From: Methylobacterium fujisawaense
GTDB taxonomy: Bacteria > Pseudomonadota > Alphaproteobacteria > Rhizobiales > Beijerinckiaceae
DNA: 64,000 bases
NCBI RefSeq assembly: GCF_014138435.1
Contig: NZ_JACJIM010000001.1
Span: forward strand, 868,001 to 932,000
Direction of reading: 5' to 3'
Shown here: piece after piece, positions 10,874 to 19,025 of the stretch
How positions within the stretch are numbered: position 1 is the first letter of the stretch
How the letters are laid out: the number at the start of each line of letters is the position of its first letter
Position numbers and translations under genes: made by a program
The notes under the pieces: generated by a model
Told to the model about the DNA's origin: nothing
Seen by the model: only the letters and a program-made list of their open reading frames with translations
Databases searched by the model: none

Positions 10874-12070
10874 ATGTCGAGCGCCCTCGCCCTTCCACCG
10901 GCCGGGCCCTCCGTGACGGAGGCGCCGTTCGCGAGCCCGGCCGGCCGCACGTGGACGGACGAGACCGTCCTCGCCGAGACGACGGCCATTGCCGACGGCC
11001 CCCTGGGCGCGGCGGCGAGCAAGATCGACCACGGCGCGTACCCGCTCGACATCATGGGCAGGCTCGGAGACGCAGGCGCGCTCGGCGTCCATCTCGACCG
11101 GCACGGCGCGCGCGTCGGCCTGGCCATCGCCGCCATGCAGGCGGCGAGCCGGGCCTGCGGCGCCACCGGCTTCCTGATGTGGTGCCACGATGTCTGCGGC
11201 CTCTACCTGGAGCGCTCGGGCAACCCGGCGCTCTCCGGCGCATTCCTCGACGACCACGTCGCGGGCCGCACCTTCGGCGGCACGGCGCTCTCCAACCCGA
11301 TGAAGGCGTTCGCCGGGATCGAGCCGATCCTGCTGCGCGCCCGTCGCGTGCCCGGCGGCTACCGGGTCAGCGGCATGCTGCCCTGGGTCAGCCACATCGG
11401 CGCCGGCCAGTACTGCGGGGCCATCGCGGGCGTCCTCGGCGCCGGCGACGCCATCAGCCACGAGATCATGTTCCTGCTGCGCTGCGACCGCGCGGAGCTT
11501 CGGCCCTGCCCGCACTTCTCCGGCATGGAGGGCACCAGCACCTGGGGCGTGCGGCTCGACGAGTACTTCGTCGGGCAGGACGACCTGATCGCCGATCCGG
11601 CCCGGCCCTTTATCGGAGGGATCCGGGGCGCCTTCATCCTGCTCCAATGCGGCATGGGGCTCGGCGTGGCCGAGGGAAGCCTCAACGCCATGCTGGCGGT
11701 TGAGGAGACCCTTGGGCACGTCAACCAGTTCCTCGATGACCGCCCCGACACGGTCGCGGCCGAGCTCGCGGAGCTCCGCGCCCGGGTGATGCGGCTCGCC
11801 GAGACGCCCTACGATGGCTCGACCGACTACCTGATCGACGTCCTCGACGCCCGGGCCCAGACCGCCGAGCTGGCCCTGCGCGCGTCGCAGTCGGCGCTCC
11901 TGCATCAGGGCGCGCGCGGCTACCTGATGTCGGCGGCCCCGCAGCGCCGCGTCCGCGAGGCGCACTTCGTCGCCATCGTCACGCCGGCGATCAAGCACCT
12001 GCGCTGGGAGATGGCGCGCCTGTCCCGGGAGGTGCTGCCGAGCGGCACCGGCGTGGGAGGTCGGGCATGA
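10874..12070 (+). CDS. Acyl-CoA-dehydrogenase-fold flavoprotein
   Basis: A 398-residue protein with the acyl-CoA dehydrogenase layout: an N-terminal helical domain, a middle beta domain ([32 protein letters not shown]) and a C-terminal four-helix domain. The glutamate usually acting as the catalytic base in fatty acyl-CoA dehydrogenases is not obvious, and members of this branch (DszC, SfnB and relatives) are often flavin-dependent oxygenases instead. GAGG at 10858-10863 gives a fair ribosome-binding site. The stop overlaps the next start by four bases (ATGA at 12067-12070), so it is translationally coupled to the rubredoxin-reductase fusion, which suggests an electron-transfer partnership. 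The substrate is unknown. Confidence 0.85.
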   Translation: MSSALALPPAGPSVTEAPFASPAGRTWTDETVLAETTAIADGPLGAAASKIDHGAYPLDIMGRLGDAGALGVHLDRHGARVGLAIAAMQAASRACGATGFLMWCHDVCGLYLERSGNPALSGAFLDDHVAGRTFGGTALSNPMKAFAGIEPILLRARRVPGGYRVSGMLPWVSHIGAGQYCGAIAGVLGAGDAISHEIMFLLRCDRAELRPCPHFSGMEGTSTWGVRLDEYFVGQDDLIADPARPFIGGIRGAFILLQCGMGLGVAEGSLNAMLAVEETLGHVNQFLDDRPDTVAAELAELRARVMRLAETPYDGSTDYLIDVLDARAQTAELALRASQSALLHQGARGYLMSAAPQRRVREAHFVAIVTPAIKHLRWEMARLSREVLPSGTGVGGRA

Positions 12071-13401
12071 CCGTCCTGGAACCCACCGATGGCCTCGGCC
12101 CCTGGAAGCAGTTCCTCTGCCGGGCCTGCGGGCTGATCTACGACGAGGGCGAGGGCGATCCCGACAGCGGCCTGGCGCCCGGAACCCGGTTCGCCGACAT
12201 CCCGGACGATTGGGCCTGCCCGATCTGCGGGGTGACCAAGTCCGACTTCGAACCGTACCGGCGGCGGGCCCCGGTCGCGCCGGTGCCGGCGGCCGCGGCC
12301 GCGCAGCGCCGGCCGGGCGTGGTGATCGTCGGCGCCGGTGCCGGGGGATGGGCGGCCGCGGAGGCGATCCGGGCCGAGGACACCCAGGTTCCGATCACAC
12401 TGGTGACGGCCTGCGGCGGCGACGTCTACCACAAACCGGAACTCTCGGTTGCGCTGGGACGCGGCCTGTCGCCGGACAGGCTGCGTCGGGAGACGGGCGC
12501 CGCGGCGGCTGCCCGCCTGGGCCTGCGCCTGATGGCCGACACCGTGGCCGTGGGCCTTTCCCCGGAGCCGCACAGCCTGCGCACCACGCGCGGCACCCTG
12601 GGGTACACCGCCCTCGTCCTGGCCCACGGCGCGCGTCCGGCGCTGCCGGCCTGCCTCGACCCGACCCTGTGCTGGCGCGTGAACGACCTCGCGGCCTGGG
12701 CCTCCCTGCACGCCGAACTCGCACAGGGCCCCCGTGCCGTCGCGGTGATCGGCGCCGGCATGGTCGGCTGCGAACTCGCGGAGGACCTCGCCCGGGCCGG
12801 ACACGCCGTGACGCTCGTCGGGATCGGGGCGCTGCCGCTGCCCGAGCTCCTGCCGGACGTGGCGGGCCGCCGGCTCCTGGCCGGACTCGAAGGGCTGGGC
12901 GTGCGCTACCGGGCCAACGCCGTCGTGCGCGGCCTCGGCCGCCGGCCGGACGGCGAGGTCGCGCTCACGTTCGCGGACGGGACGATTCTGGTCGCCACGA
13001 CGGTGATCGCCGCGACCGGGCTCGCCACGCCCTCGCGGCTCGTGCGCGGGGCCGGGCTCGCCTTCGACCGCGGGATCGTCGTCGATCCGGCGACCCTGCG
13101 CACGAGCGGCCCCGACATCTTCGCGCTCGGCGACTGCATCAGCATCGCGGGGCGACCCTGCCGCTTCATCGAGCCGGTCGCCCGCCAGGCCGAGGCCATC
13201 GCCCACGCGATCCTGGGCCGGGAGCATCCGGGCTACGCGCACGCTTTACCCGTCATCCGTCTGAAGACGCGTTCGACACCGATCGCGCTGCACGGTGCGC
13301 CGCTCCCCGGGGAGCCCTGGCACATCGTCGAGCACACCGAGAGCCGGCTCGCGATGGAACAGCGGCGCGACGGCGAGGTCACCGCCTGGCTGGCCGCCTG
13401 A
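12067..13401 (+). CDS. Rubredoxin fused to NAD(P)H:rubredoxin reductase-like FAD enzyme
   Basis: A 444-residue fusion. Residues 13-64 are a complete rubredoxin ([17 protein letters not shown], then [13 protein letters not shown]) with all four iron ligands, Cys18, Cys21, Cys51 and Cys54. A short Pro/Ala linker leads to a pyridine-nucleotide-disulfide oxidoreductase domain with an N-terminal FAD motif ([16 protein letters not shown]), a second dinucleotide motif ([18 protein letters not shown]) and the closing FAD contact [12 protein letters not shown]. No redox-active CxxxxC is seen, as expected for rubredoxin/ferredoxin-type reductases. One polypeptide can therefore take NAD(P)H electrons to a rubredoxin centre. 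It overlaps the upstream flavoprotein gene by four bases. Likely acceptors are that protein or an oxygen/peroxide-reducing partner. Confidence 0.9.
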   Translation: MTVLEPTDGLGPWKQFLCRACGLIYDEGEGDPDSGLAPGTRFADIPDDWACPICGVTKSDFEPYRRRAPVAPVPAAAAAQRRPGVVIVGAGAGGWAAAEAIRAEDTQVPITLVTACGGDVYHKPELSVALGRGLSPDRLRRETGAAAAARLGLRLMADTVAVGLSPEPHSLRTTRGTLGYTALVLAHGARPALPACLDPTLCWRVNDLAAWASLHAELAQGPRAVAVIGAGMVGCELAEDLARAGHAVTLVGIGALPLPELLPDVAGRRLLAGLEGLGVRYRANAVVRGLGRRPDGEVALTFADGTILVATTVIAATGLATPSRLVRGAGLAFDRGIVVDPATLRTSGPDIFALGDCISIAGRPCRFIEPVARQAEAIAHAILGREHPGYAHALPVIRLKTRSTPIALHGAPLPGEPWHIVEHTESRLAMEQRRDGEVTAWLAA

Positions 13402-13411
13402 GGCGCTGACG

Positions 13412-14119
13412 ATGACGAACGATTTTCACGCAACCGATCCCGCCTTGGCGCAGGCGCACGGGCAGGTCGAGGCCAGTCTCTCGGCCACGACCCCGCGCCC
13501 CGCCGTGCACGGCCTCATCGACGAACCGACCCATACCGCAACCTTCGCCATGCACGATCCCCGGAGCCGCGCCGCGGCGGTGATCGACAGCGTGATCGCC
13601 CAGGTCGGCGAACAGGGCCGGACCGTCGCGTGGATCCTGGAGACCCCCGGCCACGCCGACCCCCTCTCGGCCGCGCCGCACCTCCGGGAGGGTCTTGGCG
13701 GCCGGCTCGGGATCGGGTGCGGCATCCTCCAGGTGCAGGACGCGTGCGGCACGCTGTTCAACGCGGGGACTGAGGTCGCCCGCCCAGGCGCCGCGTTCGA
13801 CCGGTTGTTCGACGAGGGTGACGGCTTCCGTGACGGTCGGGACGGGAGCGTTCGCGATCGCGGGCGTCTCCCGCGTCTCCCGCGTCGACTGAGCCCTGGT
13901 CCCGGCCTTCGCGGAAGGCGCCGGCAGCGGCCGCTCTGGGCTTCCCCGGCCCGCCGCCCGTGCAACCCGCAAGAGCCCGCTCGACACGGTGCCGGTAAGG
14001 CTCATCGGAGGTGCCGGCCTCGCGATGCTGCTCCGGTGATCCGGCACGGTTCGACGCTGCCGAGAGACCGTCACCGGCCCACCGTCTCGACCTTCGCCAG
14101 CCAGGCGGGGGGATGCTGA
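13412..14119 (+). pseudogene. Decayed MBL-fold persulfide dioxygenase-like gene
   Basis: It starts 10 bases after the rubredoxin-reductase gene. The first 130 codons match the Blh/ETHE1 branch of metallo-beta-lactamases: LIDEPTHTATFAMHDPRSRA, AAVIDSV, WILETPGHADPLSAAPHLRE and FNAGTEVARPGAAFDRLFDE. The metal-binding motif THAHADHLS has become TPGHADPLS, losing two zinc/iron ligands. After about residue 140 the sequence turns into Arg/Pro-rich noise, typical of a frameshift, and the rest of the domain cannot be found. A functional enzyme (persulfide oxidation to sulfite) would be 240-340 residues. Its former presence hints that the operon once dealt with reactive sulfur. Confidence 0.78.
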
Positions 14120-14150
14120 TCCGAGCGAAGATTTCATGATGCGGCGCGCT

Positions 14151-14166
14151 TGGCGCGACAGTTGCT
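14151..14166 (+). promoter_or_regulatory. Sigma-54 (-24/-12) promoter of the cyn transporter operon
   Basis: TGGCGCGACAGTTGCT differs from the consensus TGGCACGnnnnTTGCW at a single position and has exact spacing. It lies 34 bases upstream of the substrate-binding-protein ATG, leaving a leader of about 20 bases with GGAG as ribosome-binding site. No clear NtrC site (TGCACCnnnnnGGTGCA) is visible upstream, and none of the TGTCGACA sites of the neighbouring operon occur here. Confidence 0.7.
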
Positions 14167-14199
14167 GCGAATTTCAAGACTTCAACGCCGGAGTTCTCG

Positions 14200-15555
14200 A
14201 TGGCCCGTTCCGACAATCCTTTTGATGCCCGGCGCAGGCTCGGCGGCTGCTCCTGCGGTGCGCATGCGGACCAAGCCGCGCACGAAGCCTCTCTCCCGTC
14301 GGGCGACGCCGCGGTCGTGCGCGTCGTCGAGGCAGCGATGCTGCGGGCGCTGTTCCCGCACGATGCCGGACGCCGCGCCTTCCTGAAGAGCGTCGGCGCC
14401 GCGACCGCCGCAGCGGCGGTCGCCCAGTTCCTGCCCACGCAGTTCGTGGCCGAGGCGTTCGCCGAGGCCGGCAGGCCGGAAAGGGCGGATCTCAAGGTCG
14501 GCTTCATCCCGATCACCTGCGCCACGCCGATCATCATGGCCAAGCCCATGGGCTTCTACGAGAAGCAGGGCCTGAACGTCGACGTCGTCAAGACCGCCGG
14601 GTGGGCGGTGGTGCGCGACAAGACCCTGAACAAGGAATACGACGCCGCCCACATGCTCGCGCCGATGCCGATCGCGATCACGCTCGGCCTCGGCTCGAAT
14701 CCCGTTCCCTTCGCGGTGCCGGCGATCGAGAACGTCAACGGCCAAGCGATCTGCCTCGCCAACAAGCACAAGGACAATCGCGACCCGAAGAACTGGAAGG
14801 GCTTCAAACTCGCCATCCCGTTCGACTACTCGAACCACAACTACTTGCTGCGCTATTACTTGGCCGAGCACGGCATCGATCCCGACACCGACGTGCAGCT
14901 CCGCTCGGTGCCGCCGCCGGAGATGGTCGCGAACCTGCGCGCCGACAACATCGACGGCTTCCTGGCGCCGGACAACATCGTCCAGCGCGCGGTCTACGAC
15001 GGCGTCGGCTTCATCCACGTGTTGTCGAAGGAGATCTGGGACGGGCATCCCTGCTGCTCGTTCTCGGTCGCGCAGGACACGATCCGCGAGATGCCGAACG
15101 CCACGGCCGCGCTCCTGCGCGCCATCCTCCAGGCGACCGCCTACGCCTCGCGACTGGAGAACCGCAAGGAGATCGCCGCCGCAATCGCGCCCGCGAACTA
15201 CCTGAACCAGCCGCTCACCGTCGTGGAGCAAGTCCTGACCGGCACCTACGCGGACGGCCTCGGCAGCGTCAGGAAGGATCCGCGGCGGGTCGCCTTCGAC
15301 CCGTTCCCGTACGAGAGCTTCGCGATCTGGACGCTGACCCAGATGAAGCGCTGGGGCCAGATCAAGGGCGATGTCGACTACGCCGCCGTAGCGAGGCAGG
15401 TCTACCGCGCCACCGATGCCGCCAAGCTGATGAAGCAGGACGGCCTCGCCCCGCCGGAAGCCACCACGAAGACGTTCGTGGTCATGGGCAAGCCCTTCGA
15501 TCCGGCCAAGCCCCAAGAATACCTGGATTCCTTCAAGATCAAGCGCGCGAGCTGA
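14200..15555 (+). CDS. cynA: Nitrate/cyanate-type ABC transporter substrate-binding protein (CynA/NrtA-like)
   Basis: A 451-residue periplasmic binding protein of the NrtA/CmpA/CynA family. An unusually long N-terminal leader (57 residues, with the CSCGAHADQAAHE segment common in this family) precedes a twin-arginine motif, RRAFLKSVGAATAAA, at residues 58-72. It is therefore probably exported folded by Tat. The binding domain follows (LKVGFIPITCATPIIMAKPM, AHMLAPMPIAITLGLGS). The family binds nitrate, bicarbonate or cyanate. The cyanase remnant at the end of this operon points to cyanate; that choice is inference. The permease gene follows after 3 bases. Expression probably depends on sigma-54 and hence on nitrogen status. 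Confidence 0.88.
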   Translation: MARSDNPFDARRRLGGCSCGAHADQAAHEASLPSGDAAVVRVVEAAMLRALFPHDAGRRAFLKSVGAATAAAAVAQFLPTQFVAEAFAEAGRPERADLKVGFIPITCATPIIMAKPMGFYEKQGLNVDVVKTAGWAVVRDKTLNKEYDAAHMLAPMPIAITLGLGSNPVPFAVPAIENVNGQAICLANKHKDNRDPKNWKGFKLAIPFDYSNHNYLLRYYLAEHGIDPDTDVQLRSVPPPEMVANLRADNIDGFLAPDNIVQRAVYDGVGFIHVLSKEIWDGHPCCSFSVAQDTIREMPNATAALLRAILQATAYASRLENRKEIAAAIAPANYLNQPLTVVEQVLTGTYADGLGSVRKDPRRVAFDPFPYESFAIWTLTQMKRWGQIKGDVDYAAVARQVYRATDAAKLMKQDGLAPPEATTKTFVVMGKPFDPAKPQEYLDSFKIKRAS

Positions 15556-15558
15556 GTC

Positions 15559-16398
15559 ATGCAACGCACCCTGACCCTGCGCGCCGGCATCCTCTCCCTG
15601 GCGCTCCTCGCGGTGATCCTACTCGGCTGGCAGGTCGCGGTGAGCGGCACGGCCAAGACCGAGGCGATGGACCCGGAATACGCGGCCCTGATGGGTCAGG
15701 CGGCCACCACCGGCAAGTCGGCCATGCCCGGCCCCCTGGATGTCGGGGCGACCATCTGGGGGCACCTGAGTGACCCGTTCTACGACCGCGGCCCGAACGA
15801 CAAGGGCATCGGTATCCAGCTCGCCTACTCGATCGGGCGCGTGGCGCTCGGCTACGGCTTGGCGGTGCTGGTGGCGATCCCGGTCGGCTTCCTCATCGGC
15901 ATGTCGCCGCTGATGAGCCGGGCGCTCGATCCGTTCATCCAGATCCTGAAGCCGGTCTCGCCGCTCGCCTGGATGCCGCTCGCCCTCTACACCATCAAGG
16001 ACTCGGCCCTGTCGGCGATCTTCGTGATCTTCATCTGCTCGCTCTGGCCGATGCTGATGAACACCGTGTTCGGCGTGTCGAGCACGCGGAAGGAGTGGCT
16101 CAACGTCGCCCGGACCCTGGAGGTCGGGCCGGTGCGCCGGGCGTTCACGGTGATCCTGCCGGCCGCCGCGCCGACCATCCTCACCGGAATGCGCATCTCC
16201 ATCGGCATCGCCTGGCTCGTGATCGTCGCGGCCGAGATGCTCGTGGGCGGCACCGGCATCGGCTACTTCGTCTGGAATGAGTGGAACAACCTCTCGATCA
16301 CCAACGTGATCACCTCGATCTTGGTGATCGGCGTCGTCGGCATGGCCCTCGACCAGCTGCTGGCGCGCGCGCAGCGCCTCGTCACCTTCCCCGAATGA
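15559..16398 (+). CDS. cynB: Nitrate/cyanate-type ABC transporter permease (CynB/NrtB-like)
   Basis: A 279-residue inner-membrane permease of the NrtB/TauC/SsuC family. A first membrane helix lies at about residues 7-27. A large loop includes the GPLDVGATIWGHLSDPFYD segment characteristic of the NrtB branch, and five further helices contain the binding-protein-dependent transport motif (SLWPMLMNTVFGVSSTRKEW, then LPAAAPTILTGMRISIGIAW) that docks with the ATPase. It is spaced 3 bases from the upstream gene and 8 bases from the ATPase gene, so all three are one transcript. Length and hydrophobic profile are normal and nothing suggests damage. Confidence 0.92.
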   Translation: MQRTLTLRAGILSLALLAVILLGWQVAVSGTAKTEAMDPEYAALMGQAATTGKSAMPGPLDVGATIWGHLSDPFYDRGPNDKGIGIQLAYSIGRVALGYGLAVLVAIPVGFLIGMSPLMSRALDPFIQILKPVSPLAWMPLALYTIKDSALSAIFVIFICSLWPMLMNTVFGVSSTRKEWLNVARTLEVGPVRRAFTVILPAAAPTILTGMRISIGIAWLVIVAAEMLVGGTGIGYFVWNEWNNLSITNVITSILVIGVVGMALDQLLARAQRLVTFPE

Positions 16399-16406
16399 GG
16401 CACCCG

Positions 16407-17387
16407 ATGAGCAAGCTGCTTCCCTTCGTGCGGCGCTCCAGCCGTGCCGCCCCCGCTCCCGTTCAGGCCGGGACCAGCCGCATGTCGAACGCAGAGAAGT
16501 TCATCTCCATCGAGGGGATCGCGCGCCGCTATCCGGGGCCAGGGGGCAAGACGGCCACGATCTTCGAGGACCTGTGGCTGCCCATGCGCCGGGGAGAGTT
16601 CGTGTGCATGATCGGGCACTCGGGCTGCGGCAAGACCACGGTGCTCAACATCCTGGCGGGGCTCGAGGCCCCGTCCGAGGGGGTCGTCATCGTGGATGGG
16701 CAGGCGATCGAAGGAACCAGCCTCAATCGGGCGGTGATCTTCCAGGGCCACGCCCTGCTGCCCTGGCGCAGCGTGCTCGGCAACGTCGCCTACGCGGTCT
16801 CCGCGCGCTGGCGGACGGCGCCCAGGGCCGAGGTCGAGGCGCGCGCGAGGAAGGCCATCGCCACGGTGGGACTGGCGGGCTCCGAGCACAAGCGCCCGTC
16901 CGAACTGTCGGGCGGCATGAAGCAGCGCGTCGGCATCGCCCGGGCGCTCTCGATCGAGCCGAAGATCTTGCTGATGGATGAGCCCTTCTCGGCGCTGGAC
17001 GCGCTGACCCGGGGAACCCTGCAGGACGAGGTCCGCCGCATCTGCGTCGAGACCGGCCAGACGGTGTTCATGATCACACACGACGTCGACGAGGCGATCT
17101 ATCTCGCCGACCGGATCGTGCTGATGACCAACGGACCCCGAGCGAGGGTCGCGGAGATCGTCGAGAACCCGCTGCCGAAGGACCGTGATCGCACGCAGCT
17201 CCACCATGCGCCCGGGTATTACGCCCTGCGCAACCACCTGATCGACTTCCTGGTGACCCGCTCCACGACGCTGCGGGACGCGATGCCGGACGGGTACGAC
17301 CCGCGCCATCCGCCGGTCGTGCGGCCTTCCCTGAGCGAGGCGGACGCGGCAGCCGGCGCCGCCGAGCCTCCAGCCCGCCGGGCCTGA
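16407..17387 (+). CDS. cynD: Nitrate/cyanate-type ABC transporter ATPase (CynD/NrtD-like)
   Basis: A 326-residue ABC ATPase. The Walker A motif GHSGCGKTT is at residues 70-78, the Q-loop at FQGHALLPW, the signature LSGGMKQRVGIARAL, Walker B LLMDEPFSALD and the switch histidine in ITHDVDEA. The first 25-30 residues form a basic extension, and an alternative start at residue 26 (MSNAEKFIS) would give a more typical length; I kept the first ATG because of its position just after cynB. The C-terminal extension (about 60 residues) is typical of the NrtD/CynD branch. It would energise import through CynB. Confidence 0.9.
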   Translation: MSKLLPFVRRSSRAAPAPVQAGTSRMSNAEKFISIEGIARRYPGPGGKTATIFEDLWLPMRRGEFVCMIGHSGCGKTTVLNILAGLEAPSEGVVIVDGQAIEGTSLNRAVIFQGHALLPWRSVLGNVAYAVSARWRTAPRAEVEARARKAIATVGLAGSEHKRPSELSGGMKQRVGIARALSIEPKILLMDEPFSALDALTRGTLQDEVRRICVETGQTVFMITHDVDEAIYLADRIVLMTNGPRARVAEIVENPLPKDRDRTQLHHAPGYYALRNHLIDFLVTRSTTLRDAMPDGYDPRHPPVVRPSLSEADAAAGAAEPPARRA

Positions 17388-17505
17388 TCCGCGGCCATCG
17401 CCCACGCGGCGGGATGGCCGCCGGATCGCGCGGAAGGCATCGGCAGTCCCGACGGTAAACCGCTTCGCCCGTCGCCCTCCCCCGGTGCGCGAACGCGAGG
17501 CGTGA

Positions 17506-17789
17506 CTTGCCGAACTCCTCGGCCTCACCGAGGCGGAAGAGCGAATGCTCAACGAACCGCTGATCTACCGGTTCTACGAGCGGGTGATGGTCTACGGCAC
17601 GACCTTCAAGGAGCTGATCCAGGAGGGGTTCGGCGCGGCATCGTGTCGGCGATCGACTTCAACATGGACATGGTCCGCGAGGCCAGCAACAAGGGCGACC
17701 GGGCGAAGCTCACCATGTCGGGCAAGTTCCCGCCGCACAAATCTTACGGCAACAACGACGACAGGCCGGAATACGAGCTCAAAGCATAA
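17506..17789 (+). pseudogene. cynS: Cyanate hydratase (cyanase), truncated and frameshifted
   Basis: The first frame reads LAELLGLTEAEERMLNEPLI followed by YRFYERVMVYGTTFKELIQE. It then must shift near 17635 into a second frame reading IVSAIDFNMDMVREASNKGD and KLTMSGKFPPHKSY before the stop at 17789. These are the C-terminal catalytic blocks of CynS; the family's catalytic Arg and Glu (in YRFYE) and Ser (in VSAIDF) are still encoded. The N-terminal helical domain is missing, a segment between EERML and PLIY is deleted, and the frame is broken, so no active decameric enzyme can be made here. It sits about 120 bases after cynD, the usual place for cynS. Confidence 0.87.
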
Positions 17790-17866
17790 TGAAATCAGGT
17801 CCGACCGGCGACTCGCAGCGTGGCTGGAATGCTTCCAGTATAATTTTAGTCAGAACAACTTGAGAT

Positions 17867-18772
17867 TTACGATCTGCCAATGAGCCTGTAATGTTTCGGT
17901 GTGAGCCCGGTCAACCGCCGAAAAGCCGTTGCCAGATGGCTTTGACTGGAGAAGCCCGTATCGAAGGCAATCGCCGTGATGGCAAGGTCGGTCGAGAGGA
18001 GCATGGTCTTGGCCCGCTCGACACGGCGTGAGAGGACATACTGGTGAACCGTCGTTCCCCATTGCTTGAGGCACACGCGGGATAGGGTGCGGGGGGATAC
18101 GCCGATCTCGGCGGCAAGCGCCTCCAGGGAGAGGTCCTCGGCGAGCCGCTCTTCGATCAGGTCGCGGATGCGCCGCATCTCGCCGCGATCCAGCGCATCG
18201 TTGTCCAAAACCGTCCGTGATGAGCGACCGTTCGCCGTATAGGCCCGGACAAGGCGCACGACCATCGCGTGGACCAGCTCGTCGACATAGAGCGCCGATG
18301 AGGCATCGGGCTCCTCCCGCAGGATCTCCAGGATGGCCAGGGCCAGCTGCTCGAGGAGCGGATCAGACGTTCCGAGCGGAATGTCGAGCTCGACCCGTGG
18401 CGCCGTCGCACTCCACATCTGGCGCGCGGTCTCGTCGATCAAGCCCTGGCGGAGATGCATCGCAAGCATCTCGGAGCGTCCGCGTCTTTGCCACTCGCTC
18501 TTGTCATGGGCGGGGATCAGGTGGAACTGCCGGGGGCGCAACGTGCTCGCCTCGGTCGCGCCGCCGCGCCCGATGCGTCGACGGATCTGGGCCGGACGCG
18601 CGACGCAGTAGCCGAGGCAGGGATTGCCGACCGGATCGAGCGTCCCCGTCCACGGCTCGACGGCGACGTGCTGCGCGTGAATGTCCCGCCAGCCCCGCCC
18701 CGTGCTGCGGGCCAGCGCGATATTCTTCGGCCAGGAGCCGATGTCACGCGTCTGCATCGTCGCGCTCGTCAT
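17867..18772 (-). CDS. AraC-family transcriptional regulator
   Basis: A 301-residue regulator from the ATG at 18772 (MTSATMQTRDIGSW); the open frame runs much further upstream, but only into the divergent reductase gene. Residues 1-190 are a cupin-like sensor region. The C-terminal 100 residues are the AraC DNA-binding domain: LSLEALAAEIGVSPRTLSRV, then ITAIAFDTGFSSQSHLATAF and GLTPKHYR. It is divergent from the old-yellow-enzyme gene with a 250-base shared intergenic region, so it probably controls that gene and the downstream symporter pair. The effector is unknown. It is just downstream of, and convergent with, the broken cynS, and no link to cyanate is evident. Confidence 0.88.
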   Translation of the reverse strand: MTSATMQTRDIGSWPKNIALARSTGRGWRDIHAQHVAVEPWTGTLDPVGNPCLGYCVARPAQIRRRIGRGGATEASTLRPRQFHLIPAHDKSEWQRRGRSEMLAMHLRQGLIDETARQMWSATAPRVELDIPLGTSDPLLEQLALAILEILREEPDASSALYVDELVHAMVVRLVRAYTANGRSSRTVLDNDALDRGEMRRIRDLIEERLAEDLSLEALAAEIGVSPRTLSRVCLKQWGTTVHQYVLSRRVERAKTMLLSTDLAITAIAFDTGFSSQSHLATAFRRLTGLTPKHYRLIGRS

Positions 18773-19025
18773 GTCCCCGACCCTGTCGGCACGTCCCGCC
18801 AGCCTCCGCGCTGCACGCTGTCCGGAATCTGTTCGAGCCCGGCCCGAATTTGGAAGAGTGCCGTCCAAAGCTAAGGGCAGTCTAGGGCTTGAACAAGTCA
18901 TCACTGGCGGACAGCTCGGCATTCGACTGCTCGTTCCGCAACTGTATTGGCTCAATTTCGAGCAGATAGCTCGCTTCTCCGGCAGGATGTTCGGCTGGAC
19001 GGAGCGTGCGTGGAGAGCGGGCACG

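Noticed and set aside
11920..13242. 440-codon minus-strand frame opposite the flavoprotein and rubredoxin-reductase genes
   Set aside because: Its translation is Arg/Gly/Asp-rich with no hydrophobic core and mirrors a well-supported gene; it is a shadow typical of GC-rich DNA. The same applies to minus-strand frames at 14182-15564, 16263-17552, 21259-22212, 26899-28038, 27585-29153, 33919-35634 and 35616-36971.
18681..19025. N-terminal extension of the old-yellow-enzyme frame
   Set aside because: The extra 115 codons overlap the divergent regulator's start and promoter and do not resemble the enzyme family; the ATG at 19026 fits the conserved N-terminus.
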